Shown here piece by piece: positions 1 to 11,925 of a stretch of DNA of 64,000 bases. Positions within the stretch are counted from its first letter, which is position 1. Each line of letters starts with the position of its first letter. The notes under the pieces were generated by a model that was not told the DNA's origin, searched no databases, and was given only the letters and a program-made list of their open reading frames with translations. The translations under genes and the position numbers were made by a program. This stretch comes from Kingdonia uniflora (taxonomy: Eukaryota > Streptophyta > Magnoliopsida > Ranunculales > Circaeasteraceae): contig JACGCM010001129.1 in assembly GCA_014058105.1 (NCBI GenBank), forward strand, positions 3,421,001 through 3,485,000, written 5' to 3'.

Positions 1-1029
1 TAGTCTTCTAAAGCTATAAAAATGACCCTTTTTAAGCAAACATGATAAGTAGCACCCAAATCCATAATCCATTCTTTGTAATCCACAATAAATGCACTTG
101 ATGATATAGTTAAAGAAAAGTCAGAATCATTACCTTCAATTACCCTACTTTCTTGAGCAACATTTATTGAAGAACTAACTTTTCCATCTTTTTTCTTCTT
201 TCGAAGTGCAGGACACTCATTCTTTCAATGTCCCATTTCTTAACAAAATGCACATTGATATTTACCCAAATTGTTGCGATTAATACCGTGACTTCTCGAC
301 TTTGATCGAAAGTTCTTACCACTAGACATATTCTTGTTTATAGAGCTCCCTGCCGTAGTCACATCTAAATATTATAAATAACTCTTCCCATAGGCAATCA
401 TCGTAATGAAGTATCCGTACTCTTCGGGAAGCGAGTTTAAGAACAATAGAGCTTTATCCTTATCAATGATAACCTCTTCTAGATTCCCCAAGTCAGTAAG
501 TAACTTGGTAAAATCATTCAAATGCTCTGACATAGATATTTCTTAACTCATAGTGAAGCGATAAAGCTTCCTTATCAAAGGGAGTTGATTTTGGATGTTC
601 TTCACCAAATACTTTTTCTCAAGAATCCTCCAAATCTCTTTCGCCGAGGTTTCATTTTCCATAATGTACTTTATGTATTGAGCTAGGCATAATTAAATTT
701 GACCACATGCCCATTTGTTCATCTTCTTCCAAATACTCTCGTCTACCTCTTCGGGCTTATCATCCAACACCTCACCCAAATCTTATTGACTAAGCGCATT
801 AATAACTTCACAACGCCACATGCAAAATTATTTGTGTCATTGAATTTCTTAACTTCAATTTTGGTATTATTAAACATAAATACTGTGCTATTTCGTTTAG
901 GCGCTATTAAAGAACTTGGTTCATCTTCTATCATTGTTCCCCAAATTTTCAAACTCAAATTAAATTAAAAATAAAGAGAAGTCGAAATAAGATGTTACCT
1001 CAGATTTTGAGAACCACCTAGGATACAAC
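1..1029 (-). pseudogene. Ty1/copia gag and start of protease, decayed
   Basis: Read on the minus strand this is the 5' part of a copia polyprotein. A gag (UBN2-type) stretch with LLFLNSLPEEYGYF lies near 400-465. A CCHC-type zinc knuckle, CAFCxEMGHxKNEC, lies at about 211-254; its stops show decay. The protease start, WIMDLGATYHVC, lies at about 40-75; the family normally has D-S/T-G, so the catalytic triplet is changed to DLG here. Several stops and frame changes break the frame, so it cannot give a full polyprotein. Integrase, RT and RNase H would lie to the left, outside the window. The adjacent primer-binding site and LTR fix orientation and family. The copia assignment is firm; the sublineage is not determined. 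Confidence 0.8.
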
Positions 1030-1046
1030 CTCACTCTGATACCAAT
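1030..1046 (-). other. Primer-binding site of the copia element (tRNA-iMet type)
   Basis: On the minus strand this reads TTGGTATCAGAGTGAG, the usual plant copia primer-binding site complementary to the 3' end of initiator tRNA-Met. It sits directly after the CA end of the LTR and before gag. One base differs from the common TGGTATCAGAGC. Confidence 0.8.
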
Positions 1047-1243
1047 TGTTGTTCTGCGCTGCGAAAGCTTACTACCGATTCGATCCGGTTAGCGATTAAC
1101 AATCTAAGAGAATATACACAATCTAACGAAAACATACATTTATCATGGTTCGACAAATTGCCTGTGTCCACATAAAATAGAGAGAGAATTTTATTTAATG
1201 ATCCAAGGTTACAATTACTCATAAACTAATTTGAGGTCTCTCC
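1047..1243 (-). repeat. Copia 5' LTR, R/U5 part
   Basis: This is the inner end of the copia LTR, ending in CA next to the primer-binding site on the minus strand. It contains the stretch reading GTGGACACAGGCAATTTG, seen in many plant copia LTRs. The LTR is interrupted at 1243/1244 by another retrotransposon LTR and resumes at 4211. The join restores a continuous LTR: an AAACCTTGAAA end on one side and GGAGAGACCTC on the other. Confidence 0.65.
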
Positions 1244-4210
1244 TGTCACGCTCCAAAATCCAATAATTGGTCGCTAGACCAATTACTATCATTCGGGATG
1301 TACAGGTCGGGGAATCTAACCGATTCGCCACCACAAACGACTGAGCCATAGACAAGTTCAGGCTCAGTCATTCACTATAGCATCACAGCGGAGTAAAAGA
1401 ATAAAGCGAAAGCAAAGATAAATAAACATCAAACTGAAATATATCAATACAATATCCGAATAATATACAGCGCCAAAATCTATGATCTCACATGAATACA
1501 ATAACAATAACAGATCTGCAATAGCAAAACTGTCTCTAAAGACAGCTGAAATCCTCAGCAAAACCTACAACAACCCTGCCACTGAAAGGGGGAAATGCGA
1601 AAGTGAGCAAAATCACGGCTCACTAACTCCCAAAAATAGCTAAACAATTATACCAACCAATGAGATGAATAATATGAAAATAAGATATAATGTTTTGTTG
1701 ATAATAAAAATAATATATACCAAGTCTGCCACAGATATCTAAAAGAGAAGTACAATAACCCTAATTAATCTATCAGGCTACAAGCCAGAAGCCAAAAGTA
1801 ATACCAATACTATAAACTACACTTCAAATTCTGCTGAAGCCGACATCGCCACGCGCAACCACTAAACCAATAGATGAAATAACCCATAAACATCTTTATC
1901 CACAGAGACTAAGAACCAATAATATCCTCAAAAACTAAAATAAAACTCATAAGGAACTGCAACTTGCTAACCATTTGATCTCAGAAAGAAAATAACACAC
2001 AAGAGTAAGAAAACCACGCCCTCCTCTGACCCAACCAGGCTAAACAACCACACTAATAAAGCTGATACTATAAAGATGAGGAAAAGAAGAAGGAGATGAG
2101 GAATACGAAAGCTACGATAATAGTAAGAGACGATGAATTGAGAATATGCAGAAGTACTATGATATGATATGATAAGATGAAATGAGTTAGGATAATCCCA
2201 TAATTATCCCAAATATTGGACGATATGATAAAGATTTGCTAGAGTCCTAACGCTGAATGATTGAGGATAGATAACCGAAGAAATGAAGTTTACCTTAAAA
2301 AGATCTTAGTTGGATACAATGGGTACGATTTTTGTCAAGCTCGACCACGCTCAAGGATTTACACACGGAGACAGCGTCTGAAACAGTGTTTATAATTTCA
2401 AGGACTTTCAACCTCACGCAGGATAAGACGGGGACCAAATGAAACTGTCTCACACTATCCCACACTCCCGAAGGGTAATAAGTATGATAGTGTCCATCCC
2501 GAACATCACCTAATTATTTCAACCCGATGTAGGAATCCTAAGACCTATCGAGGGTTAGCCAATGTAGAACTTTGTTATGTATCCTGATCTTATCAAGATA
2601 AGAAGAATTGATTATGATCTACAAATGCGAACAGATCCAAAAAGACTAAAACACAACGGCCGCTAACACATAGGATAACCACTTGCCAAGGAGAGTGGCA
2701 AACAATCCTAATACAGATACAAACAGTGACTCACCAGTCACAACATCCAAACAATATCAGTCTCTAAGATCTTCTAACCAACATGAATACCATCAAGTGC
2801 TAGAATACCATAGCTGTCAACACAGACTAGTATACACGGGATAACCTACTAGCCTCCAACCAGATAGTCAACAATCCCCAAGAACAGAGCTGTAACATAA
2901 CTCTTTAACTACTATGTACTAAAGTCTCCACAACATATGGACAGGAAACCCACAAGGTCCCAAAATCATTGGTGACAGTACAAACGTTACCAAATCCCTT
3001 TGAAATTCAAGGGCGAAGCCTTGAGAATACAAAGAATACCTAGGATAATTCTAAGACTAAACGATCAACCCAAAGGTACCCTAAGCAATTAACCATATAC
3101 TAACCTAATCACGGCATAAACATAATAAACTATGTGTTACGATAACTCACAAATCAGCATAATGATCTAGTTATTCTGGAAGATAAAACTTGCCTGATAA
3201 AGGAATAAACCACAAATCATCAAGCAACAGAGCAACCTGCCTCAACACCACAGGTTTAACAACCACGCCAATACCAACAGCCCAACACCTGCAAGAAATC
3301 ACAACTCCAGTCTCAACAAAACCCCCAATCACAAACCCTAAGATCACAAGGGTTCCACCAAAGCCACAAACGAATCAAACACAAGGAAAAGGATAAGGGA
3401 ATTACTCACTGGAGAAGTCGCGAGATCAATCCCAATAATCAATCACAAACGTGGAGCGAGAGAGGGGAGAGGAATTCCAATTAGTAGAGTGAGGAGAGAA
3501 ATGAAAAGAAAATGGGTAATTAAAACCCTAAGATCCCACACTCCACTCGAGGCGATCCTATGGCCAAGAATACCGAAGAAAGACCCAGCCTGGTCGTTTA
3601 AACATGTTTCTGTTTGAAGAACAAAACAAAGCAAGAAGGATTGTATTCGTACAGGAAAATACTTGCTCAAATAAAATGGAACATATAGAAATCTATTCAA
3701 ACATAAAAGATGTTGTTCGAATAGAAATAATCAGAAGAAAATATATTCGAACAGAACAAGGTTTGTTCGAATAAAATGAACCAGATTGAAATGTATTCGA
3801 ATAGAATCAAGTTTGTTCAAATAGAATGAACCAGATAAGGATCTATTCCAACATAAAGAGGTCTGTTTGAACAGAAAGAGCAAAAACTGGACAAAAGATT
3901 ACTCAACGGAAAACTTTACGAAAAACTCAAAAAACCACAGATCCCTCCCGAATCACACCACACCACAAACACAACAACAACAACAATCACAACGCCTCCC
4001 CCAGCCCAATCATGGGAACCCAAACATAACTCACCTCCTCCGCCAACAACCACTAAAACCACTGAAACACAGAAAAGGTAAAAAGTGCAAAACCTGATAA
4101 GAAGAATAAAATGCGGATGCAGAAAGTGATGATGCATGATGTATGGTATGAAAATGGATGCGTGATGAATAATGATAAATAAAATAAAATAAAAAATCTG
4201 GGACTCTACA
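1244..4210 (-). mobile_element. Tekay/Del-like solo LTR (~3 kb) inside the copia LTR
   Basis: On the minus strand the segment begins TGTAGAGTCCCAGATTTT and ends GGAGCGTGACA. These termini resemble the long LTRs of Tekay/Del chromoviruses (TGTAACA-CCC...GTGTTACA type). No gag, pol, primer-binding site or second LTR accompanies it, so a solo LTR left by LTR-LTR recombination is the simplest reading. The flanking pentamers (TCTCC left, TTTCA right) match only partly, consistent with an old, mutated target duplication. Short ORFs inside it are low-complexity and not credible genes. Family assignment rests on termini and length only. Confidence 0.5.
3655..3885. repeat. Degenerate ~66-bp tandem repeat in the solo LTR
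   Basis: Three to four diverged units each carry a TGTTCGAATAGAATGAACCAGA-like segment followed by ATCTATTCGAACA. The repeat lies within the Tekay-like LTR, where tandem repeats are common. The units differ at many positions. Confidence 0.6.
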
Positions 4211-4490
4211 TTTCAAGGTTTTTTTCTCAAAAGATTCCTCACTCAAAGATCTTACCAAGGTTGGCTACCAAGTACCCTAAGTCCCCCTTATATACTTGGG
4301 AGACTTATTACATCAACATGGATCACGAGGCAAATCCAATAGTCTAAATGACCTTTAAGTATTTGCATTCGGATACAAATCTGGATCATATGGTCATCTA
4401 GATTGCATTCAGATCTGACTGGCCTCTTTTCAACAAAGTTTGGATGGAAATCTTGATTTTCTTATCACCTGACTTCTATCTGGATTCCTC
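4211..4490 (-). repeat. Copia 5' LTR, U3/promoter part
   Basis: This continues the copia LTR past the solo-LTR insertion. On the minus strand it has a TATA-like AAGTATATAAGGGGGACTT at about 4286-4306, some 75 bases upstream of the insertion point, as expected for a copia U3/R boundary. The outer end is not clear because sequence of a different element (Athila pol) begins by about 4505. Confidence 0.5.
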
Positions 4491-4504
4491 CTTTATTCCT
4501 CCTT

Positions 4505-5415
4505 TTTGGCACATATGCCTACCGTCGCATGCATTTTGGGTTATGCAATGCTCTTGCGACGTTTCAGCGTTGCTTGTTAAGCATTTTTTCTGACATGGTA
4601 GAACGATTCCTTAAAGTTTTCATGGATGACTTCTCATTTGACGAGTACCTTTATCATATTTCCTTAGTATTACTCAGATGCCAAGAAAAGAAACTTATTT
4701 TAAATTAGGAGAAATGTTACTTTATGGTGAAAAGGGGGATAGTTCTGGGGAATATCATATTTGAGAAAGGAATAGAAGTAGACAAGGCCAAAATATATGA
4801 CATTTCAAACCTTCCCCCACCACGAAATGTCAAGGACGTCCGCTCCTTTCAAGGACATGCTGGTTTCTACCATCATTTTATCCAAGATTTTAGTAAGATT
4901 GTTCATCCTTTAAGTAGCCTTTTGGCTAAAGATGTGGCCTATGCGTTTGATGCACACTGCCTTGTAGCTTTGATAAGCTTAAGACTCAGCTCACAACATC
5001 ACCCATTATTAGAACACCTGTCTGGAGTAAACCATTCGAATTAATGTGTGATGCCTCTGATTACTCTGTAGGCACTGTTTTAGGATAACGGATTGATAAA
5101 CGTCCCCATGTTATCCACTATACTAGTAAAATTTTAATTGATGCCAAATTGAAATACATGACCACCGAGAAAGAGCTCCTGGTCATTGTTTATGCACTAG
5201 ATAAATTTAGAGTTTATCTTATAGGATTTAAAGTAATTATTTACACGGATCATACTGCGCTTCGACATCTTTTGTCAAAGAAAGATGCTAAGGCACGACT
5301 AATCTGGTGGGTATTACTTTTATAGAAGTTTTACCTCGAGATTTGAGATAAAAAGGGGTTAGACATTGTTGTAGCCGACCATCTTTCCCATATAGTGATT
5401 GAGTCTGTTGATTAG
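4505..5415 (+). pseudogene. Athila-type reverse transcriptase (C-terminal part) and RNase H
   Basis: The first readable segment is the RT palm: FGTYAYRRMHFGLCNA, FQRCLLSIFSDMVE and FMDDFSFD. The F-M-D-D box holds two catalytic aspartates, and the LCNAxATFQRC wording is typical of Athila elements. The RT C-terminus follows through 4724-5043, with 'PRNVKDVRSFQGHAGFYHHF' as a landmark. RNase H follows at about 5040-5400 ([37 protein letters not shown]). Gag, protease and the RT N-terminus are absent: the element is cut on its left at the copia junction. Stops and frame changes make it a pseudogene. Confidence 0.85.
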
Positions 5416-5454
5416 TCCTTACCGATTAGGGAATCCTTCCCCGATAAATAGCTT

Positions 5455-6640
5455 ATGGCTGCAAATTTAGTTCATGAGTTGCCATGGTTTGCAGACATTG
5501 CTAATTACTTAGCCACAAATACCATTATCGATCATTGGACTAAACCTGACATAAATCGTTTCTTTAGTCAAGTGAAGTACTTCTTTTGGGATGATCTAGA
5601 TTTTTTTAAGTATTGTACTGACCAAATCCTTAGGAGATGTGTTCCCCAGTCTGAGTTTACCTATATTTTATCATTTTTCCATACTCAAGCATGTGGAGGT
5701 TACTTTAGCTAAAAAAAAATTGCAGCAAAATTTTTGCTGTGCTACTTCTATTGGCTTACCTTATTTCAAGATGCGCATACATTTTGTAAAGCATGCGAGA
5801 GATGCCAAAAAATTGAAGCCCTTTCTCGATAAAATATGATGCCCTTATACCCTATTTTAGTTATTGAACCCTTTGATGCTTGTGGCATTGATTTTATAGG
5901 CCATTTTCCCAAGTCTTTTGGATATGAGTACATCCTAGTTGGAGTGGATTATGTATCAAAATGGGTTAAAGCCATCTCATCGAGAATGAATAATAGTGCA
6001 GTTGTTATTAATTTTTAAAAAGAAAATATTTTTTCTTGATTTGGAACACCTAGGGCTATTATTAGTGATGGAGGGTCACATTTTAGCAACAAAATTTTTG
6101 TTGCTCTTGTAAAAAAATATGGTATAACCCATAAAGTAGCAACACCTTATCATCCGCAAATGAGTGGGTAAGTAGAAGTTTCTAATCGGGAGATCAATAA
6201 TATTCTCCAAAAATAGGGTCATTATTATTGATGCACTTTGGGTTTATCGCACTGCATATAAAACCTCGATTGAAATGCCACCTTACTGACTCATTTACGG
6301 CAAGGCATGCACCTTCCTATCGAACTTGAGCATAAAGTTTTTTGGGCAATAAAAATGCTTAACTTTGACACTTCAATGGTTGGGTCCCACCGAAAGCTAC
6401 AACTCAATGAGTTGGACGAACTCCAAAAAGATGCATATGGATCTGCAAAGATATACAAAGAAAAAACCAATGCTTACCATGATAAAAATATATTGCAAAA
6501 GACCTTTGAAGTTGATCAAAAAGTTCTATTGTATTCCTCGCATTTTCATCTGTTTCCCAAAAAACTTTAATCCCGTTGGACCGGGCTATTCATTGTCAAA
6601 AATGTTGACCCATTATATGCAACATAGGTATCTTTATTTC
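5455..6640 (+). pseudogene. Athila-type integrase, frame-broken
   Basis: This continues the pol of the element on the left. The N-terminal zinc-binding region is at about 5455-5790. The catalytic core shows GIDFIGHFP (first Asp), ISDGGSHF (second Asp) and VEVSNREI (Glu), so the D-D-E residues survive even though stops and frame shifts separate them. The C-terminal region has LNELDELQKDAYGSAKIYKE and FEVDQKVLLYSS. Neighbours: RNase H upstream, and downstream the GGGAGGCAACCC stretch typical of Athila 3' regions. Confidence 0.85.
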
Positions 6641-8014
6641 TACCCATAGTCTTATCTAGTTTGGGGGTACCTACCATCGTCTGGCTGAAGATGTTAAACT
6701 TAACGCTTATGGGAGGCAACCCTTATCATGTTCAGGTAATATTTTTAGATTTTCTTCTATTCTTTTCATTTTTGGCAACTGTGGGGACACATGCTTATTC
6801 AGTTTGAGGGTGGGATAAATAAGATTTTCACAAGTTTTTTCAAGATAGTTGTTACTCTAGGGCATTCTGGTATTATAGACACATTTTTTGTATACTATGA
6901 TCTTTAGATATTCTTAGAATCCTAGAGTTGTACTTGGGATAAAATTATAAGGTTAAGGTTTATTTTAAATCGTAAATTGTTAGTACATTAATTTTTTTTT
7001 AAGTTTTTGGTACTACAATCCTATTAGATGTGTTTCAGAAGAAAATCACTCTTATAATTGCACTTTACATAGTTATGTTATTAAGGTTTTGTTTAAACTA
7101 ACTATCACCTTTTGATTAATCAACAGTTTGGGTTAGGAAGAATCTGTAACGAGTAAGATAATTACATAGGAATATTCATTTCTCATAAATTCATACTAAG
7201 GGTTTGTATGTATTTTCACAAGTTATTGGCTCCTTCACGAAGCTGACATACTCGGATAAAATATATTTATATATATTCATAATTCAAGGCCCCTCGCAAG
7301 ATTTAAAACTGAAAGAGAAAAAAAATTTACCAATCAGGAGGCAAGCCATGAATAAATGTAAAAGTAAGATACCAAAAAAGTAAAAAAATGAGTCTCTACG
7401 AGTATAGTTGAGAACTATGTGAAGGAAGGCAAGTTGTAAGTATAAAAGAGAAAATGAAAACTCAAATGCAGCATCTTACCTTGAAAAACTTGTGTTGATA
7501 TATATTTTACCAGAAAGATCAATAAAGAGGAGCGAACAAACTAGGGCACTTGTCGAGCAAACTTTTAGATTTCTTCCACCATACTCAAGATAAGACTAAG
7601 GTTATTTTGAAGGATTATCAAACACCTTGATTCCAGAAACTAAATTTACTACACAAAAGGATAAAATTCTAAAACTTGATCTAATCTGATGGAAGTAAAA
7701 TTGACTTGATGAATTCTAAACGTATCTAATGGCTAACCTTTGTTTAAGTGTTATATCTTTTAGATGAATTTAATCCATTTTAGAGATACCAGGAGTAACA
7801 ATTATTAGTTGTTTATAATACCAGAACGTCTGTGATAAAATTTTATGGGTATATTTACTGAAAACTCTCACGAGACACAACCTGTCCTATAGAGGTAACC
7901 TATAGGTTGAAAGGCTTGTTGCATACGCTAAATACAATCGTAAGAAGCCACGAAAGAGTTTAGTTTTCTTTTATTTTTGCTAAGGGATTAGCAATATGTT
8001 AGTTTGGGGGTATT
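6641..8014 (+). other. Athila 3' noncoding region and polypurine tract
   Basis: No supportable coding region was found. TATGGGAGGCAACCC near 6709-6723 is a landmark often found after Athila pol. The segment ends with AGTTTGGGGGTATT at about 8001-8014, a purine-rich tract immediately before the LTR start and the likely plus-strand primer. Confidence 0.6.
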
Positions 8015-8545
8015 TGATAGGCATAAAAAATGTCTATTTTGTCATTTAAATTACATGATCTAGAACCTTATTTCATGCTTTACTGGGCCTAATTAAAGTA
8101 TGTTTGACTATTGCAGGTAATATGACATTTGTGACCAAGCCCTTCTTAAAGCCCAACACTTACAAGCTAAATGCTACTGCTAAAGATAACCTAGTACCAA
8201 TAGATGTTGGAAGACTTATTGTTAAAATATCTATACAAAACCAGGAGTTGTTGAGAGCTAGGAGGACTTTATTAGGGGATAAAGATAGAGTTGTTTTAGT
8301 TATATTTTATCTCTGGGAACCACCGCAGCTTTATTTTGTATTCTTCCAGAAAGATTTATATTATTTTTGGAGAATCTTGGGAAATCAATTAATGTAAGTT
8401 CTTATTTATCAATGATCAATTCTTCATATTAATTTATATTTCTATTTACTCAATTTGATACGAGAAACACGATTTTATCTATGCATCCCTGAAGAACGAC
8501 AATACCCTAACCTATATTACAGCACCTGATTTGATACGGTTTATC
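8015..8545 (+). repeat. Athila 3' LTR (right edge approximate)
   Basis: The LTR starts TGATAGGCAT straight after the polypurine tract. Its 3' part has CATCCCTGAAGAACGACAAT, resembling the U5 end of Athila LTRs. The right edge is set where sequence of a Tat element begins. The ORF at 8104-8397 lies wholly in the LTR and has no recognised domain. Confidence 0.6.
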
Positions 8546-8849
8546 ACTCAGCTATTTCATCCAAAGTAATTTCCCTTAAAGAAGCTTTTCGAGCTTCAGG
8601 CTCTAATACCAGTTCATAAAATATCTCAGAATAAACATGACGCACAACCTCGTTCTCCTTCGCCCTAACATTCAACCCTACAAACTCGATTTCAGATTCA
8701 GGCAAGTTAGCATCATCATCTAACTGCCCAAAGATCCTTTCCCGTATATCTGCAATCTTTATTGTTAAATGCCCCTCCGACGCATGACGAACTCTTTGAG
8801 AATGAGTTATCACCATTTTTTTCTTCTTCATCTCTACATCGTATCTCAA
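8544..8849 (-). CDS. Tat antisense small ORF, family member 1 (101 aa, open)
   Basis: I do not know a named family for this protein. It is the only copy of the small-ORF family in the window that is both open over its full length and in line with the others. From residue 12 it begins MVITHSQ, then a basic/amphipathic stretch (LTIKIADIRERIFGQL) and an acidic segment containing ESEIEFVGLNVRA. It then runs into a YSEIFYELVLE stretch and an acidic tail. The copy at 41228-41587 begins MVRTHSQ and has matching IKVTEL and LNLVGL segments. It lies on the strand opposite to the Tat LTR at 10423-10937, as the antisense genes of Tat elements do. Its right neighbour at 9746-10078 is a paralogue. No membrane segment or catalytic motif is evident. 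Function unknown. Confidence 0.6.
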   Translation of the reverse strand: MRYDVEMKKKKMVITHSQRVRHASEGHLTIKIADIRERIFGQLDDDANLPESEIEFVGLNVRAKENEVVRHVYSEIFYELVLEPEARKASLREITLDEIAE

Positions 8850-9745
8850 CTATTATTTATAAACATATTGGAGATAACATCAAATCCCCCCATTCCGCGT
8901 ATAGTAATCTATATTTACTCCACATTTCCATATCTGGAAACCCTAAGATCATGATAGAAAGTTATTTAAACTTATCATTCAAAATTGACCTAATTCATTT
9001 TTGTCCATTACTTTTTTGAACTAATTTTCACAATTCCCTCCTATATTCCAATTTTTTAAAATATCTCTACAGCTCGATGTTTACTTCAGAACATTCTATT
9101 ATACATCAGATTAATGTCTCATAGATCGATTCTTTATGCCTAATCTGTTCGATATACGTACCTTTTATATCTTCACATATATCTTCAACAGTTCGACTAA
9201 TAAATTGTAAGGAAATATATTATAACAGTTCAACTTATAATACTCATTTTTAGTTCACTTTTTCAAAACGGAAAATTACATTTCAATTATCCTGTATTTT
9301 TCTTAGTTCAATTTAACTACTAATTCTAATTCGATATATCAACACAATTTCTGCACAAATATCTTTTTTATTAGCTCGAATATTGCTTCAGAATACTTTA
9401 CAAAGAAATTTTTTTCAGAACTTTCTACATATCGATCTACAGGTTACATTACATTTTAATTTTCATCACTGTTTTATATCGAAATTCTTCTGCAAGAAAA
9501 GCCGATACAATGGTTGTGACAGAGCTTGAACCCACCTCCAACATAACTTACTTCCTCAAAAAATAGAGGAAGCTGGTTGTAAAAGAGCCTTAACTAACCT
9601 CCAACATGAGACACACATTCAAGAAGAAAAATGATGATTGTGCGGGATAAGATTTCCAATCTTCGTCTCTCTTCTTCACCACCACCACCGTTTCCTCCTC
9701 CGTAACCCCCACGACCTTCGAGTTAGCATAGAAAGAAGAAGGATT
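8850..9745. other. AT-rich spacer, nothing recognised
   Basis: About 0.9 kb without a credible ORF or repeat. Two short plus-strand ORFs near 8762-9019 overlap the antisense gene and are shadows. The spacer corresponds to the gap between the two small antisense ORFs of the complete element at 39-54.6 kb. Confidence 0.5.
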
Positions 9746-10078
9746 CTACTTTATAATCCAATCCCTCGCAGGATACCAATAGTACTTCCTGTTATGTACG
9801 TCGACTTCCACATCTATCTCCTCAACCTTATCCTCCGCCAGTAGGAGAAGGCATACTTGACCCTGCTCCCCAGACAGAATCATATAGTAGAACTGCCATA
9901 TTTGGTAATGATCATCCTCAACTTCAGCCGCTTCCTCCTCCGTCATCCCATGGTATGTTGGTGGCACCGGTATAAGAGTAGGTATCTCCAGAGATTGGTT
10001 GTCAAAGTATTGTAGCTGCAACTTCTACCACTCAATAAGAAGCCTCACTTCATATGCCTGACGTCTTATTATTTCCAT
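9746..10078 (-). pseudogene. Tat antisense small ORF, family member 2 (one in-frame stop)
   Basis: Reading from the ATG at 10078, one frame runs 111 codons with a single TAG after 17 residues. It starts MEIIRRQAYEVRLL and continues with YFDNQSLEIPTLIPVPPTYH, then EEEAAEVEDDHYQIWQFYYM, ending RKYYWYPARDWIIK. The plus-strand ORF at 40128-40466 shares position by position MVTTRTQ, RYFGY, LPTLIPVFPTF, EADDDYYKM and RYPADVWIL, and has almost the same length (112 codons). This conservation between two separate elements argues for past protein-level constraint. Function unknown. Confidence 0.6.
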
Positions 10079-10422
10079 TCTCAAAACAGAGTACACCAAG
10101 AAATATTTATAGAAATAGGGTACGTTCACAGAGATAACAGATGCTACAGTATAGTTACTGGTTATACTAAACCCGTATTCAATGCAAAGATGGATTTCTA
10201 AAGTAGTCATCATTCGAATAACAACCTTTACTGGGAAACCCAAGCATCCAGTACATTAATCCTTTCTAACACAATAAATGCCATATACAGTCTTTAATAA
10301 AGAAATGCCGAGTACCCAACAAGTCAAATTCCACATCATACCTTTCCAACTTCCAACAAAATTTTCAAGCAAAGTTTTTTCTCAACTAAAGCTACCTGTA
10401 CCTTCAGTTGCGAGGAGGCGAT

Positions 10423-10937
10423 TGTAGGGACCTATCCCTCAACCTAGTCCAAACTCGAACTACCTCAATATCAGACTCACATATTATGCATGTGATATGT
10501 ATAATTAGTATTGACACCTAGACCACGAACTGATAAAGAACGTGGATCGAGCACTACAGCAAAATGTGAATAAGTTAAAGACATCTGTCTCCCACAATCT
10601 AATAGTTACACATTCAACTACCACTTACCTTATTATCAGGAGAACGTGTCTCTATACATTAATGAACTGTAGGTAAGGTCTATATAAAGGAAAAGTTTCA
10701 GGAGAGACAGGGACCATAATTTTTAGATTCTAACACCATAATTTCTATATTTTAAAACCAAAAAGAATTCTTATCTTTCAAGATCAAGTAGTCCTTGTTA
10801 AAGATATCACTTATAATAAGATATCAGCCTTAAGTAATAAGAGTTACAAATATTAAATCCTCAACTTGAGGTCATGGTTTTTTTACCTCTTCAAAGGTTT
10901 TCCAAACTAAATCACATGTGTCACTTCTTGCATTACA
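10423..10937 (+). repeat. Tat-type 3' LTR (515 bp) of a truncated element
   Basis: It begins TGTAGGGACC after a purine-rich GCGAGGAGGCGAT and ends GCATTACA. It has a TATA-like CTATATAAAGG at about 10679-10689 and the segment CCTCAACTTGAGGTCATGG followed by a T-run, a landmark shared with the other Tat LTRs here. Length is close to the LTR at 35835-36339 (505 bp). With the antisense ORFs to its left, it marks the 3' end of a plus-strand Tat element whose pol is missing. Confidence 0.65.
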
Positions 10938-11655
10938 TTAATTCTTTTCATAGGTACATTTGGTGTAAGATCTAATTTCGAGCAATTTTGATCTACGAAA
11001 TTAGGCCATTGCAGTAATGGCTGCAGTACATATCATTTCCTGTAATGGTGAATGTTTCTACCAGTAGTGAAATACTCCATCTCCTAACTTATAGTGAAAA
11101 GCATCATCCAAAATAATATAAAAAATTTGATTAAATAAAAATATGTGAAGAAATAATCTTTTTGGTAATAATGGAAGCAGCACCAAAGAATTGGTTAATT
11201 TTCGTCAATATTACATTTTATTAAAGGGGTAAGTTTCAGCCCGATATTTCAGGTATTAAACTTTGATAAGTTAATATATTATATCAATCCTAGAAAGGTT
11301 GTGAATTAATAACTTGAACACATTTGTGAGGAAATGTGAGTTTAAGCAAGGACTTCCGAATAAGGTATAATACTGAAGAACAAAAATATTACAATCTATC
11401 AAATTGCTTGTCCCTAGAATCATCAATCTTTGCATGCATGTCCATGGAGAAGAATCTATGGGGTAAGTAGAGTTACAGATTATGAAAATCTCGATAAGAT
11501 CATTAACAGCAGTAGTAAGGTCGGTTCCCTATGTAGAGGCAACCAACCTTTTTTTATCAACCGATAACCCAGTAGTTGGGTTGTCTTGCCCAGCTAAGCA
11601 ACCTTTTAAGCAAAAAAAACCACCCTAAGGGTCAGTTTAGAGACCCATAAGGTGG
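10938..11655. other. Unassigned AT-rich stretch
   Basis: No gene recognised. From about 11530 it becomes a direct lead-in to the palindrome cluster, with AACCCA/GGGTTG elements that recur in reverse complement near 31080-31130. This suggests related repeat ends at both places. Confidence 0.4.
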
Positions 11656-11659
11656 GTTA

Positions 11660-11785
11660 TTAAAATAATCATGTCGCCCAGTTCTGAACTGTGCGAGAAA
11701 AATGAACCAATAAGGGGACGTTACGTGTCATGTTATGATTGGTTGAATATACCGCGTAGTTCAGAACTGCGCGGCATACCAACTC
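11660..11785. repeat. Palindrome cluster 1 (two AGTTCxGAACT palindromes)
   Basis: Two imperfect palindromes of about 24 bases, GCCCAGTTCTGAACTGTGC near 11670 and GCGTAGTTCAGAACTGCGCG near 11757, lie about 90 bases apart. The same palindrome recurs in clusters at 15690-15850 and 30860-31045. The cluster lies just upstream of the Harbinger ORF1 start. Confidence 0.6.
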
Positions 11786-11925
11786 CCAGGATGGTGCCAC
11801 ATATATGGCGAATATTCAAAGGGTGGCAACGGCTAGGTCTGTAGCAACTCTTTCCTCCTCATAAAGCCATCCCTACACTCTATTTCTCTTCAAGAAAATA
11901 CCCTTATCAAACTAAAACAAAGATA

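Noticed and set aside
3916..4137. Minus-strand ORF with a Val/Gly-rich hydrophobic run (signal-peptide look)
   Set aside because: Low-complexity product of CAACAA/CCACC repeats within an LTR; no homology and no context.
8104..8397. 97-residue plus-strand ORF
   Set aside because: Falls inside the Athila LTR; no domain and no conservation visible.
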